Below, one piece after another: positions 54,248 to 63,719 of a DNA stretch of 64,000 nucleotides. The position numbers were made by a program, and so were the translations under genes. The stretch comes from Nitratireductor pacificus pht-3B (GTDB lineage: Bacteria; Pseudomonadota; Alphaproteobacteria; Rhizobiales; Rhizobiaceae): the NCBI RefSeq assembly GCF_000300335.1, contig NZ_AMRM01000021.1, positions 1 through 64,000 of the forward strand, written 5' to 3'. The notes under the pieces were generated by a model that worked only from the letters and a program-made list of their open reading frames with translations, was not told the origin of the DNA and made no database searches. The first letter of the stretch is position 1, and the number at the start of each line of letters is the position of its first letter.

Positions 54248-55580
54248 GCGTCATGCCCTCGATCATGAGGGTCGGCGCGGCAGTGCCGAAATTGCGGTCG
54301 AGGTCGTTCGCCGGCGTCATCCGCAGGAACATGTCCTTCAGATTGGAAGCCACCGTCACCTCGGCCACGGGATAGGAAAGCCGGCCGTCCTCGATCCAGA
54401 ACCCGGCCGCGCCGCGGCTGTATTCACCGGTGACGAGATCGACGCCCTGGCCGAACACCTCGGTCACGTAGAAACCCGACCTGATTGAACCGATCAGCGC
54501 TTCGGGCGTGGTCTCGCCGGGTTCAAGCGCCAGATTGGTGGACGATGGCGAAACGGAGGAGGCGGCCCGCACCCCGCGCCCGTTTGTGTCCGGAAGGCCG
54601 AGCTGACGCGCCACGGAAGTGGACAGGAACCAGTGCTTCAGCACGCCGTCCTCGACCATGGTCAAGGGTGCGCCCGCCACACCCTCACCGTCGAAGGGGC
54701 GCGAGGACTGGCCGCGCCTGCGGGTCGGATCGTCCGTCACCGTGATGCCCTCGGCCGCGATCCTGCGGCCCATCATCTCGCGCAGGAAGCTCGACTTGCG
54801 CGCCACCGAGGCGCCGTTGATGGCCGAGGCCAGATGCCCGACGATGCCGCGCGCGACGCGCGGATCGTAGACGACGGGAAACTGCCCGGTATCGACCTTG
54901 CGCGCGTTGAGCCGCCGCACGGCGCGTTCGCCCGCCCGCCTGCCGATCTCCGCCGGCGCATCGAGGTCGGCGAAATGCAGGCGCGACGAGAAATCATAAT
55001 CGCGCTCCATACCGGTTCCCTCGCCGGCAATCACGCTGACGGAGCGCGAGAAGCGCGTCGCTTCATACTGGCCGACAAAGCCGCCCGACGTGGCGAGAAC
55101 GAGACCGCCCGAACCGGCGCTGGCGCCGCTGCCCGAGGAGTTGCTCACGCCCGCCACCGCAAGCGCGGCTTCCTCGGCGGCCAGCGCGTCATCCCGCAAC
55201 CGGTCGGCGGACACCTCGGTGTCGTCGAAGAGATCCAGATCGGCCACCCGTTCCGCCAGCCGCGCCGGGTCCGCCAGTCCCTGATAGGGGTCTTCCGGCG
55301 AGACACGGGCCATGGCGACGGCGCGCTCGGCCAGCGGCGCGGGATCGGCATTGGCCGGGGCGGAGACGCTTGCGACCCGACGCCCGACGAAAACCCGCAG
55401 CGACATGTCATCGCTTTCGGAAGCCTCGGTGCCCTCGACCTTGCCGAGGCGCACGGATATGCTTTTCGAGCGGGCGCGCACCACGACGGCATCAGCCGCA
55501 TCCGCGCCGGCCTTCCGCGCCGCCTCGACCAGGGCGGCCACGCGGTCGACCAGATGCTGCTTCTGAGAACTCACCGTCAT
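54234..55580 (-). CDS. pmbA: TldD/PmbA-family metalloprotease
   Basis: This 448-aa protein is a PmbA (TldE)-type partner of TldD, a protease family that degrades unfolded peptides and matures some RiPPs. The family-typical VVRARSKSISVRLGKVEGTEASESDD N-terminus, GVAGAPLTMVEDGVLKHWFL and GEYSRGAAGFWIEDG C-terminal stretches are visible. The ATG at 55580 gives the standard start. TldD is not in this window. Confidence 0.92.
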   Translation of the reverse strand: MTVSSQKQHLVDRVAALVEAARKAGADAADAVVVRARSKSISVRLGKVEGTEASESDDMSLRVFVGRRVASVSAPANADPAPLAERAVAMARVSPEDPYQGLADPARLAERVADLDLFDDTEVSADRLRDDALAAEEAALAVAGVSNSSGSGASAGSGGLVLATSGGFVGQYEATRFSRSVSVIAGEGTGMERDYDFSSRLHFADLDAPAEIGRRAGERAVRRLNARKVDTGQFPVVYDPRVARGIVGHLASAINGASVARKSSFLREMMGRRIAAEGITVTDDPTRRRGQSSRPFDGEGVAGAPLTMVEDGVLKHWFLSTSVARQLGLPDTNGRGVRAASSVSPSSTNLALEPGETTPEALIGSIRSGFYVTEVFGQGVDLVTGEYSRGAAGFWIEDGRLSYPVAEVTVASNLKDMFLRMTPANDLDRNFGTAAPTLMIEGMTLAGK

Positions 55581-55693
55581 CGCTATCCCTGGCTGGAGAA
55601 AATCGGCGCGCATGAAGCGCCGCCAGTGTTCTGGCTCGCTTCCATTTATGATTCACCCGCCATATGTGCAATGGTGCAGGTGGTTTTCAACGA

Positions 55694-57529
55694 ATGACGA
55701 ACGGGACGCCGATGGCTGTCGAGGCTGCGCCACTCTATTATGAACCCCTGCTTCTTCTCGCAGGCGCGGTGATCGCGGCGCCGCTGTTCAAGCGGATCGG
55801 GCTGGGCACGATCCTCGGCTATCTCGCCGCGGGCATCGCCATCGGCCCGGTGGCGCGGCTGATCGTCGACGGCCGCGAGCTCCTGCATGTGGCCGAGCTC
55901 GGCGTGGTCTTCCTGCTGTTCATCATCGGCCTGGAGCTTAAACCGGCGAGGCTCTGGGCGATGCGCCGGAGCATTTTTGGTCTGGGCCTCCTGCAGGTCG
56001 TCGTGACCGGCGCGGCACTGGCCCTGATCGGCGTGGCGCTGGCTGGCCTTTCCTATGGCGCGGCGTTCGTCATCGGTTTCGGCCTTGCCCTGTCGTCCAC
56101 GGCGTTCGCCGTGCAGACGCTCGAATCCCAGGGCGCCCTCAACCGGCAACACGGGCAGACCGCGTTCTCCGTGCTCCTGTTCCAGGATCTGGCGATCGCC
56201 CCCCTGCTGGCGCTGATCCCATTGCTGTCGCCCGGCGGCGAAGGGGCCGACGCGATCAGCGGCGAGCGGTTCCTCCTGGCGCTCGCCAGCGTGGCGGGGC
56301 TGATCATCGCCGGCCGCTACCTGCTCAATCCGCTGTTCCGCATCATCGCCAATACCGGCGCCAAGGAGGTGATGATCGCCGCCGCGCTTCTCGTGGTGCT
56401 TGGGTCGGCGACGCTGATGCAGATCGCCGGACTGTCGATGGCGCTCGGCGCATTCATCGCCGGCGTGCTGCTGGCCGAATCCTCCTTCCGCCACGAGCTG
56501 GAAGCCGATATCGAGCCGTTCCGCGGCCTCCTGCTCGGCCTGTTCTTCATGGCCATCGGCCTGTCGCTCGACCTCGGCATCATCGTCGAGAACTGGATGC
56601 TCATCCTCATCGCCGTGCCGATCCTGATGCTCGTCAAGGCGCTGATCCTCTATGCGATCTGCCGCGTCTTCGGCAGCGAGCACAACGACGCCGTGCGCGT
56701 CGCGGCCCTGCTGCCACAGGGCGGCGAGTTCGGGTTCGTGCTGTTCACCGCCGCCGCCTCGGCCTTCATCTTCCCTTCCGCCACGGCATCGTTGCTGATC
56801 GCTATCGTGACCGTCTCCATGGCGCTGACGCCGCTCTCCGTGCGGCTCGGCGAGATGCTGATGCGCAGCGAAGCGGAGGACGAGATGGACGAGGATTTCG
56901 ACGGCGCCGGCTCCGACGTGATGATGATCGGCTTCTCGCGCTTCGGGCAGATCGTCTCGCAGGTGCTGCTGTCGGGGGGAACCGACGTGACCATCATCGA
57001 CCATTCGGCCGACCGGGTGCGGGCGGCGGGCCGTTTCGGCTTCCGCATCTATTTCGGCGACGGGCGGCGCAAGGACGTGCTGGAAGCCGCCGGCATCCGC
57101 CGGGCGAAGCTCGTCGCCATCTGCACCAACGGCGTGGCGACCACCGACCGCATCGTGAACCTGATCCGCGACGAGTTTCCGCATGTGCGGCTCTATGTGC
57201 GGTCCTACGACCGGGCACATACGCTGTCGCTGCGCGACCGCGACGTGGAATACGAAATCCGCGAGACCGCCGAATCGGCGCTGACGTTCGGCTGCCGGAC
57301 GCTCCAGGCGCTCGGTTCCAGCGAGGAGATCGCCCGCGAGATCGTCGCGGATGTGCGGCGGCGCGACGAGGAAAGGCTGGCCATCCAGTCGGTCGAGGGC
57401 ATGTATGCCGGCAACGACAAGATGCATGTGCGCCCGGTGACGCCGGAACCGCTGATCAAGCCGACGCGGGAGGCGCGGCGTCTCGACCAGGAAGCGGATC
57501 AAGAGGCCGTGGAATCGGCGGGGAACTGA
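55694..57529 (+). CDS. Monovalent cation:proton antiporter-2 (KefB/KefC-like)
   Basis: This 611-aa protein has an N-terminal Na+/H+ exchanger domain of about 12-13 helices (about 10-385; GLALSSTAFAVQTLESQGALN and FQDLAIAPLLALIPLL) and a C-terminal RCK/TrkA-N domain starting VMMIGFSRFGQIVSQVLL (about residue 405). It would exchange K+ for H+ with nucleotide or glutathione gating. ATGs at 55694 and 55712 are both possible starts. Confidence 0.92.
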   Translation: MTNGTPMAVEAAPLYYEPLLLLAGAVIAAPLFKRIGLGTILGYLAAGIAIGPVARLIVDGRELLHVAELGVVFLLFIIGLELKPARLWAMRRSIFGLGLLQVVVTGAALALIGVALAGLSYGAAFVIGFGLALSSTAFAVQTLESQGALNRQHGQTAFSVLLFQDLAIAPLLALIPLLSPGGEGADAISGERFLLALASVAGLIIAGRYLLNPLFRIIANTGAKEVMIAAALLVVLGSATLMQIAGLSMALGAFIAGVLLAESSFRHELEADIEPFRGLLLGLFFMAIGLSLDLGIIVENWMLILIAVPILMLVKALILYAICRVFGSEHNDAVRVAALLPQGGEFGFVLFTAAASAFIFPSATASLLIAIVTVSMALTPLSVRLGEMLMRSEAEDEMDEDFDGAGSDVMMIGFSRFGQIVSQVLLSGGTDVTIIDHSADRVRAAGRFGFRIYFGDGRRKDVLEAAGIRRAKLVAICTNGVATTDRIVNLIRDEFPHVRLYVRSYDRAHTLSLRDRDVEYEIRETAESALTFGCRTLQALGSSEEIAREIVADVRRRDEERLAIQSVEGMYAGNDKMHVRPVTPEPLIKPTREARRLDQEADQEAVESAGN

Positions 57530-57548
57530 AGCCCCTCACAGGAAACCG

Positions 57549-58430
57549 CTACGCGCGCTCGAACCGGGCCACGGCGTCATCCACCGCCCGCTTCAGCTCG
57601 TCGCGGATGGCGGCGGTCTCGCCGAGAATGGCGTCGATCTTCATGAAATCGAGAACACGGAAGCGCGAGACCGCCGGTCGGATCAGGATATCGGGGCGCT
57701 TCTGCGAGAGTTTCATGGCGATGATCGACTGCATCATCAACTGGCTCGAACCGAACATCAGCTCGATCGAGGTCGGCGGCTTGCCGCCGGTGTCGGCGGG
57801 CGCGCCGACGACATCGACGGCGATGACGATGTCGGCCTCCCCCTCGATCAGGTCGAAGGGGACGGGATTGTAGATGCCGCCGTCGATCAGCGTGCGGCCG
57901 TTGCGCTCGACGGGGCGGAACACGGCCGGGATCGCGGCCGAGGCGGCCAGCGCCTGGCAGAGCGGCCCCCGGTCGAGCACCGCAAGCTCATGGCCGTAAT
58001 AATCTGTCGCGGTGACACGCAGCGGAATTTTCAGTTCCTCGAACGTTTCCGGCACGGCCGCCGGCAGGAAGGTCTTGATGATGCGCTCGGCATTGAACTG
58101 GCCGAAGCGGAAACCGCCTTCGACCATCTCCGAGAAATTGCCCGGCCGCGCCTTCCAGAGGCGGCTGGCCACTTCGGCGCGGCTGCCCAGGATGGCGCGC
58201 GCATGGGCATGGATGTCCTTGCCGCTGATGCCGGCGGCGAACCCCGCCCCCATCAGCGCGCCGATCGACGAACCGGCGATCACCGTCGGGCGGATGCCGA
58301 GTTCGTCCAGCACCTCGATGACGTGGATATGCGCCAGCCCTCGCGCGCCACCGCCGCCAAGGGCGACGGCGAAGGTCGGGCCGCTGCCCGTACCGGTCGC
58401 CGGCCTGCCGATTTCTCCCGCCCCGGACAT
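57549..58430 (-). CDS. Patatin-like phospholipase (RssA family)
   Basis: This 293-aa Ser-Asp dyad hydrolase has the oxyanion loop GGGGARGLAHI (about residue 28), the nucleophile motif GSSIGALMGAGFA and the Asp motif DGGIYNPVPF. It lacks a clear signal peptide and is likely cytoplasmic or membrane-associated. It follows the M16 peptidase gene by 7 bp on the same strand. Confidence 0.91.
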   Translation of the reverse strand: MSGAGEIGRPATGTGSGPTFAVALGGGGARGLAHIHVIEVLDELGIRPTVIAGSSIGALMGAGFAAGISGKDIHAHARAILGSRAEVASRLWKARPGNFSEMVEGGFRFGQFNAERIIKTFLPAAVPETFEELKIPLRVTATDYYGHELAVLDRGPLCQALAASAAIPAVFRPVERNGRTLIDGGIYNPVPFDLIEGEADIVIAVDVVGAPADTGGKPPTSIELMFGSSQLMMQSIIAMKLSQKRPDILIRPAVSRFRVLDFMKIDAILGETAAIRDELKRAVDDAVARFERA

Positions 58431-58437
58431 GGCGCCG

Positions 58438-59754
58438 TTACCCTCCGTTTCCGCCCGCCGGCCCGATCACCAGCAAAGCCGGCGGGGCGCTCAAAAGGCG
58501 CTGACCGACCCTTTTGACATCGTCCAGCGTGACGGCGTTGATCAATTCCGCCCGGCGCTGGATGTAGTCGATGCCGAGATCGTCCTGCTGGAGGCCGACG
58601 AGCGTGCGCGCGATGGCGGTCGAGGAATCCAGATTGTTGATCGGATAGGCACCGATGACATAGGTCTTCGCCTCGTCCAGATCTTTCGGAGTGGGGCCAT
58701 CGTCGCGCATTCCGGCCACCACGTCCTCGATCACAGAAAGGGCGGTATCCACCTGTTCCGCCCGCGTCGCGGTGTGGATCATCAGCGTCTGCGCGTAGTC
58801 GCGGCTGCTGAGATAGGACGTCGCCCCATAGGCGAGGCCGCGCTTCTCCCGCACCTCGTGGAAGAGGCGCGAGGAGAAGGTGCCGCCGCCGAGAATCTGG
58901 TTCATCAGATAGGCGGCGAAGAAGTCCGGATCGTCGCGCTCGATGCCCGGATAGACGAGCTGGAGCGTCGATTGGGGCAGCGGGTAGTCGATGCGCACTT
59001 CCTGGTCGAGTTTCGGCTCGATGTGTTCCACCGGGGTGAGCTGCGCCTCCTCTGGCAGGTCGCCGAAGACCTTGTCGAGCACCGTGCCAAGGGTCCCGGC
59101 ATCGATGGCTCCCACCACGCCGATGGTGAGGTTGGAGCGCGCGAAGACGCGGGCATGAAATGCCCTGAGATCGTCCGGCGTGATGCCGGCCAGGCTTTCG
59201 AGCGTGCCTTCGTCGGGCCGCGCATAGGGATGGTCGCCATAGACCGCCTGCTCCATCGCGCGGTATCCCTGCTTGTTCGGGTCGCGTTCGTCGGAACGGA
59301 TCTGCACGGCGATCTGCGCGCGGATGCGTTCGACGGGATCGGCGTCGAAACGGGGGCTCGTCACCGCCAGGCGCAGGAGATCGAGCACGGCGTCGCTGTT
59401 TTCCGCCAGCATGCGGATCTGGCCGGAAATCGTGTCCGAGTTGGCGCGGAAGGACATTTCGGCACCGAGTTCCTCGAGCCGTTCCTGGAAGACGTCAAAT
59501 GTCAGGTCGCCGGCGCCCTCGTCGAACAGGCCCGACATCAGGTTGGCCGTGCCCTCCTTGCCCTCGGGGTCCTGCACCGCACCGCCCTTGAAAGAGAACT
59601 GGAAGGTGATGATGGGCAGGGAATGATCCTCAACCAGCCAGGCGGTCACGCCCTTCTGCGAGGTGACGTCCTGGATCTCGACGGCCGCGCGGGCCGGCAG
59701 GGCAAGAACGACGATCAGGGCGACCAGCGCCCCAAGACGGAAGAAACCGCGCAT
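58438..59754 (-). CDS. M16-family peptidase-like protein, probable non-catalytic partner
   Basis: This 438-aa protein has a signal peptide (MRGFFRLGALVALIVVLALP to ARA). It has the M16 fold but no HxxEH: the matching place reads NLMSGLFDEGAGD. The R/Y motif (EVREKRGLAYGATSY) is kept. In two-subunit M16 peptidases one subunit has zinc and the other this R/Y pair, so this one is likely the partner of the upstream gene. The ATG at 59754 has AGGAG five bases upstream; the ATG at 59790 overlaps the previous stop but gives a poorer N-terminus. Confidence 0.9.
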   Translation of the reverse strand: MRGFFRLGALVALIVVLALPARAAVEIQDVTSQKGVTAWLVEDHSLPIITFQFSFKGGAVQDPEGKEGTANLMSGLFDEGAGDLTFDVFQERLEELGAEMSFRANSDTISGQIRMLAENSDAVLDLLRLAVTSPRFDADPVERIRAQIAVQIRSDERDPNKQGYRAMEQAVYGDHPYARPDEGTLESLAGITPDDLRAFHARVFARSNLTIGVVGAIDAGTLGTVLDKVFGDLPEEAQLTPVEHIEPKLDQEVRIDYPLPQSTLQLVYPGIERDDPDFFAAYLMNQILGGGTFSSRLFHEVREKRGLAYGATSYLSSRDYAQTLMIHTATRAEQVDTALSVIEDVVAGMRDDGPTPKDLDEAKTYVIGAYPINNLDSSTAIARTLVGLQQDDLGIDYIQRRAELINAVTLDDVKRVGQRLLSAPPALLVIGPAGGNGG

Positions 59755-59786
59755 GAAAACTCCTGCCGGTGCGAATGCGTTGGGGT

Positions 59787-61160
59787 TCATGAGCGCTTCT
59801 CCTCGGCGGGCAGGAGGTAACCCCTGACCGCGCGCGAGAGATCCAGATAGCGCCGGGCGGCCGCCTGCACCTGCTCGGCGGTGACGGCGGCAAGCCGCTC
59901 GGGAAGCCCGGTGATGTCCTCGACCGAACCGCCGGTCGCCAGCGTCGCGCCGAACAGGTTGGCGCTGCGCACCTGGCTGTCGCGCAGGAAGACCTGGTCG
60001 CGCAGGATCTTCGTCCGTGCCGCTTCCAGTTCCTTGGCGGTGATGCCATCGGCCTTGATGCGGTCGATCTCCGCGATCAGGGCCGCTTCGACCTTCGCCA
60101 GATCGGCATCGCCGCGCGGCTCGCCGTAGACGCCGAGCGCCGAATAGTCATAGGCGTTGCCCTGGAGATAGCTGCCGGCGCTGGCGGCGATCCCCTGCTT
60201 GACGACCAGTTCCTGATAGAGACGGCTGCGCAGCCCCTCGCCCAGCACCTGGGACAGGATGGCGATCGCTTCGAACTCGCCCTCGTCGGCCGTGCGGTGC
60301 GAGGGCGTGAACCAGTTTATGGAAAGGCTCGGGACGCTGACCCGGGGATCGCTGAAGGTGACGGTGCGCGCGGTCTTCTGGTCCGGCTCCATGGGCCGGG
60401 CGCGCGGGGCGAGATCCGGACCGCGCGCCAGCGTGCCGTAGGTTTCCTCGGCGAGCTTGCGAACGGCGTCCGCCTCCACATCGCCGGCAACCACCAGAAC
60501 GGCGTTGTTCGGGGTGTAGTAGCGGTCGTAGAAGGCTTTCAGATCGTCATGGGTCAGCCCCTCGATCTCGCGCTGCCAGCCGATCACGGGAATGCCATAG
60601 GGGTGGTTCTGGTAGAGCGTGGCGTTCAGTTCCTCGGAGAGGATCGAACCGGGCACATTGTCGGTCCTCTGCCGGCGCTCCTCGAGCACCACCTGACGCT
60701 CGGTCTCGATATTCTCCTGCGAGAGCACCAGATTGCGCATCCGGTCGGCCTCGAAACGCATCATGTCGCCCAGTTCATCAGGGGCGACCTGCTGATAATA
60801 GGCGGTGAAATCATAGGAGGTGAACGCGTTCTCGTTGCCGCCGACGGCGGCGATGGCCTGCGAGAACTCGCCCGAGGGATAGGTGCTCGTGCCCTTGAAC
60901 ATCAGGTGCTCGAAGAAATGCGCGATGCCCGATTTTCCGGGTTCCTCGTCGGCGCTGCCGACCTTGTACCACAGCATGTGGGTGACGACCGGCGCGCGGT
61001 GATCGGGGATGACCACGACATCGAGGCCGTTCCCGAGCGTGAAGTTCGAGACGGCGCTGTCACCGCCCGCCTCGGCGGCCAGCGCAACCGATGCGCCCGC
61101 CAGAGAGAGGAAACCGGCGAGTGCCGCCCGGCGCGCGACAACCGCGAATGAATGGTTCAT
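59787..61160 (-). CDS. M16-family zinc metallopeptidase, catalytic subunit
   Basis: This 457-aa protein has a signal peptide (about 1-30, ending AALAGFLSLAGASVALAA). The inverted zinc motif HxxEH is H81, E84 and H85 (AHFFEHLMFKGT), with the distal Glu near residue 160. With the protein encoded just downstream it should form a periplasmic heterodimeric peptidase. Confidence 0.93.
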   Translation of the reverse strand: MNHSFAVVARRAALAGFLSLAGASVALAAEAGGDSAVSNFTLGNGLDVVVIPDHRAPVVTHMLWYKVGSADEEPGKSGIAHFFEHLMFKGTSTYPSGEFSQAIAAVGGNENAFTSYDFTAYYQQVAPDELGDMMRFEADRMRNLVLSQENIETERQVVLEERRQRTDNVPGSILSEELNATLYQNHPYGIPVIGWQREIEGLTHDDLKAFYDRYYTPNNAVLVVAGDVEADAVRKLAEETYGTLARGPDLAPRARPMEPDQKTARTVTFSDPRVSVPSLSINWFTPSHRTADEGEFEAIAILSQVLGEGLRSRLYQELVVKQGIAASAGSYLQGNAYDYSALGVYGEPRGDADLAKVEAALIAEIDRIKADGITAKELEAARTKILRDQVFLRDSQVRSANLFGATLATGGSVEDITGLPERLAAVTAEQVQAAARRYLDLSRAVRGYLLPAEEKRS

Positions 61161-61265
61161 GAAGCAATCCCGTATGGTTGGGTTGAGCAGCCTGCGCACC
61201 ATGACATGCGCGCATGACAAGCGGAAGCTATTGGCCGGAAGCTATCGTCCCAAAAGTGACCAAAC

Positions 61266-61820
61266 TCAGGCGCGGAGCGCAAAGCTTGCGCAGGAGGTGC
61301 CGTAGGTGCGTCGCTCGATCAGCGTGAAGCCGGCGGGCGGCTGGAACGGCGTGGCCGCCGCCTCCTCCACCATGACCAGCGCGCCGGGCGAGAGCCACCC
61401 GCCGGCGAGCGCGGCGGCGAGCGCCTCTTCGCCGAAGCCCTTGCCGTAGGGCGGATCCGCCAGGACAAGATCGAACGGCAGCATCGTGCCGACCTCGCCG
61501 AGCCTGGTGGCGTCGCGGCGGAAGATCTTGCTGCGTCCCTGCAGGGACAGGGTCTCGACATTGGTGCGGATCAACCCGCGCGCGGCGGCGGCTTCCTCGA
61601 CGAACAGGGCGAAGGACGCGCCGCGCGACAGCGCCTCGATCCCCAGTGCGCCGGTGCCGGCGAACAGGTCGAGCACGCGCGCGCCGGCGAGCCGCTCGGC
61701 GAAACGATGCTCCAGAATGTTGAACAGGGCCTCGCGCGTCCGGTCCGTGGTGGGACGGATGTCGTCCGTGCGGGGCGCGGCCAGCGCCCGGCCCCGGAAC
61801 GCGCCGCCGACGACCCGCAC
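61266..61820 (-). CDS. rsmD: 16S rRNA (guanine(966)-N(2))-methyltransferase
   Basis: This 184-aa class I SAM methyltransferase has the SAM motif VLDLFAGTGALGIEALSRGA (about 49-68) and the catalytic motif IV DPPY (122-125, ADPPYGKG). The N-terminal RVVGGAFRGRAL and RPTTDRTREALFNIL are RsmD signatures. It starts 3 bp after the rluB-like gene ends. Confidence 0.95.
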   Translation of the reverse strand: MRVVGGAFRGRALAAPRTDDIRPTTDRTREALFNILEHRFAERLAGARVLDLFAGTGALGIEALSRGASFALFVEEAAAARGLIRTNVETLSLQGRSKIFRRDATRLGEVGTMLPFDLVLADPPYGKGFGEEALAAALAGGWLSPGALVMVEEAAATPFQPPAGFTLIERRTYGTSCASFALRA

Positions 61821-61823
61821 CGG

Positions 61824-63506
61824 CTAGCGCCCCTTTGCCGGCTTGCCCGGACGGCCGCCGCCGGGTTTGCCGCCGGGTTTACCGCCTGGCCGGGCCTCGA
61901 ACTTGCCGCCGGGTTTGCCCCCCGGCTTGCCGCCCGGCTTTCCAAAGGATTTCGCGCCCGGCTTGCCGAAGCTCTTGCCGGCTGGCTTCGAACCGAACTT
62001 GCCACCGGGCCGGCCCTCAGACCTTGCATCGGGCCTTCCATCGGGCCGGGCGCCGCCGGGTTTGCGATCGCCCCGCGGCGCATCGGAGCGGGGACGCTCT
62101 CCATCGCCGCGCGGCCTGTCCTTGCCGTGCGGACGCGCTGAATACGGCTTGTCGCCCTTGGAAAAGCGATCGCGTTCGCCACGCTCCGGCCTGCCCTCCC
62201 TCGCGGGCCTGTCGCCATCGCGGCGGGCCGCACCCGGCGCGCGCTTGGCGAAGGATTTACCGCGGGCCTCGCCGCCCTCTTCCGGCCTCCCCTTGCCGAA
62301 GGGGCGTTCGGAACGGGGCTTTGCCGAACGCTCCGGACGACCCTGTGACCGCGGCTTTCCGGCCGGCTTGTCTTCCACTTCGGCTTCCGCCTTGCGCTTG
62401 CCCTGCGGCCTGGCGCCGGGCGCCATCCATACATGGGCGCCGCGATTGTTTCGCGCGCCGGCGTCGCGCCGCTCGTCCTCGTCGCGCCGGCCACCCGGGC
62501 GTGTCTGGAGACGGCCACGCATTTCCTCGCGATGGTCCTCGCGGTCCCGCTTGCGGTTCCTGACGAAGCCTTCACCGCCGCGTTCGCGCGGCGCGCGGGC
62601 GTCGCCGCTCTCGCCGGCGGGTGCCTTCCTTTCGGCGCGGACCGGCTTGTTGGAGAAAGGCTTGGCGATCGGCGCGTCGAAATTCGCGCCTGCCTCGGCG
62701 ATCAGCCGCTCGCCGAGCTGGTCGCGCAGCGTGCGGCCCTTGATCTCCTGCACCTCGCCCTCGGCCAGCGCGCCGAGCTGGAACGGGCCGTAGGACAGGC
62801 GGATCAGCCGCGTCACGTCGAGGCCGAGCGCGCCGAGCACGTTTCTCACCTCGCGGTTCTTGCCCTCGCGCAGGCCGACGGTCAGCCAGGCATTCGATCC
62901 CTGCTCGCGGTCGAGCGTCGCCTCGATGGCGCCGTAGAACACGCCATCGACGGCGATGCCGTCCTTCAGTCCCTCCAGCGCCGCCGTGTCCACCTTGCCG
63001 TGAACGCGGACGCGGTAGCGGCGCAACCAGCCGGTGGCGGGCAGTTCGAGCGTGCGGGCAAGGCCGCCATCGTTTGTCAGGACGAGCAGGCCCTCGGTGT
63101 TGATGTCGAGCCGACCGATGGTGATGAGGCGCGGAAGGCCGACAGGCAGCACGTCGAAAATGGTCTGGCGGCCTTCCGGATCGCGGTTGGTGGTCACCAG
63201 GCCAGCGGGCTTGTGGAACAGGAACAGCCGCGTCCGCTCCACCGCCGGAAGGGGCTTGCCGTCCACCTCGATGCGGTCGGCGTCGGTGACGTTCAGCGCC
63301 GGCGTGGTCAGGGTCTTGCCGTTGACCGTGACGCGCCCGTCCTGGATCATCGCCTCGGCGTCGCGGCGCGAGGCAAGCCCGACGCGCGCCAGGCGCTTGG
63401 CGATGCGCTCGCCCTCCCGGACGCCCTTGTCACCGTCTTCCGCGTCGGCAGACGGGCTGTGCGCGGTGTCCTTACCGGGTGAGGTCTTTGGTCGGTCGCT
63501 GGTCAT
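61824..63506 (-). CDS. RluB-like rRNA pseudouridine synthase with long basic tail
   Basis: This 560-aa protein has an S4 RNA-binding domain (about 33-80, RIAKRLARVGLASRRDAEAMIQ) and an RsuA/RluB-type catalytic domain (about 90-270) with the active Asp in TIGRLDINTEGLLVLTNDG. The remaining 290 residues are Arg/Gly/Lys/Pro-rich low complexity, ending in GGKPGGKPGG-type repeats, and are likely a disordered RNA-binding extension. A long extension is seen in other Rhizobiales RluB proteins. Specificity for 23S U2605 is inferred. Confidence 0.91.
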   Translation of the reverse strand: MTSDRPKTSPGKDTAHSPSADAEDGDKGVREGERIAKRLARVGLASRRDAEAMIQDGRVTVNGKTLTTPALNVTDADRIEVDGKPLPAVERTRLFLFHKPAGLVTTNRDPEGRQTIFDVLPVGLPRLITIGRLDINTEGLLVLTNDGGLARTLELPATGWLRRYRVRVHGKVDTAALEGLKDGIAVDGVFYGAIEATLDREQGSNAWLTVGLREGKNREVRNVLGALGLDVTRLIRLSYGPFQLGALAEGEVQEIKGRTLRDQLGERLIAEAGANFDAPIAKPFSNKPVRAERKAPAGESGDARAPRERGGEGFVRNRKRDREDHREEMRGRLQTRPGGRRDEDERRDAGARNNRGAHVWMAPGARPQGKRKAEAEVEDKPAGKPRSQGRPERSAKPRSERPFGKGRPEEGGEARGKSFAKRAPGAARRDGDRPAREGRPERGERDRFSKGDKPYSARPHGKDRPRGDGERPRSDAPRGDRKPGGARPDGRPDARSEGRPGGKFGSKPAGKSFGKPGAKSFGKPGGKPGGKPGGKFEARPGGKPGGKPGGGRPGKPAKGR

Positions 63507-63719
63507 GTCGGCCCTTGCCTGCGGAGCGCGGCGCCTCGTTCTCGATGCGCAACGGGCACTCCGGATGTCTTAAACTACCCATCGCGCCGCGCGAAATCGA
63601 GCCTGCTCTGGTTTCGATCGCAAAGGCGAATGCTATAGAGGCGGCTAGGTATCAATTCGGTCCGCCAGTTGCGAGCAAAAAGATTGAGCGATCAGGCGAA
63701 AGCAAATTACGGCACCTTC

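Noticed and set aside
61840-62060. Possible CRISPR-like or satellite repeat
   Set aside because: The repeats are the codons of the Gly/Lys/Pro tail of the RluB-like protein, with no spacers of constant size.
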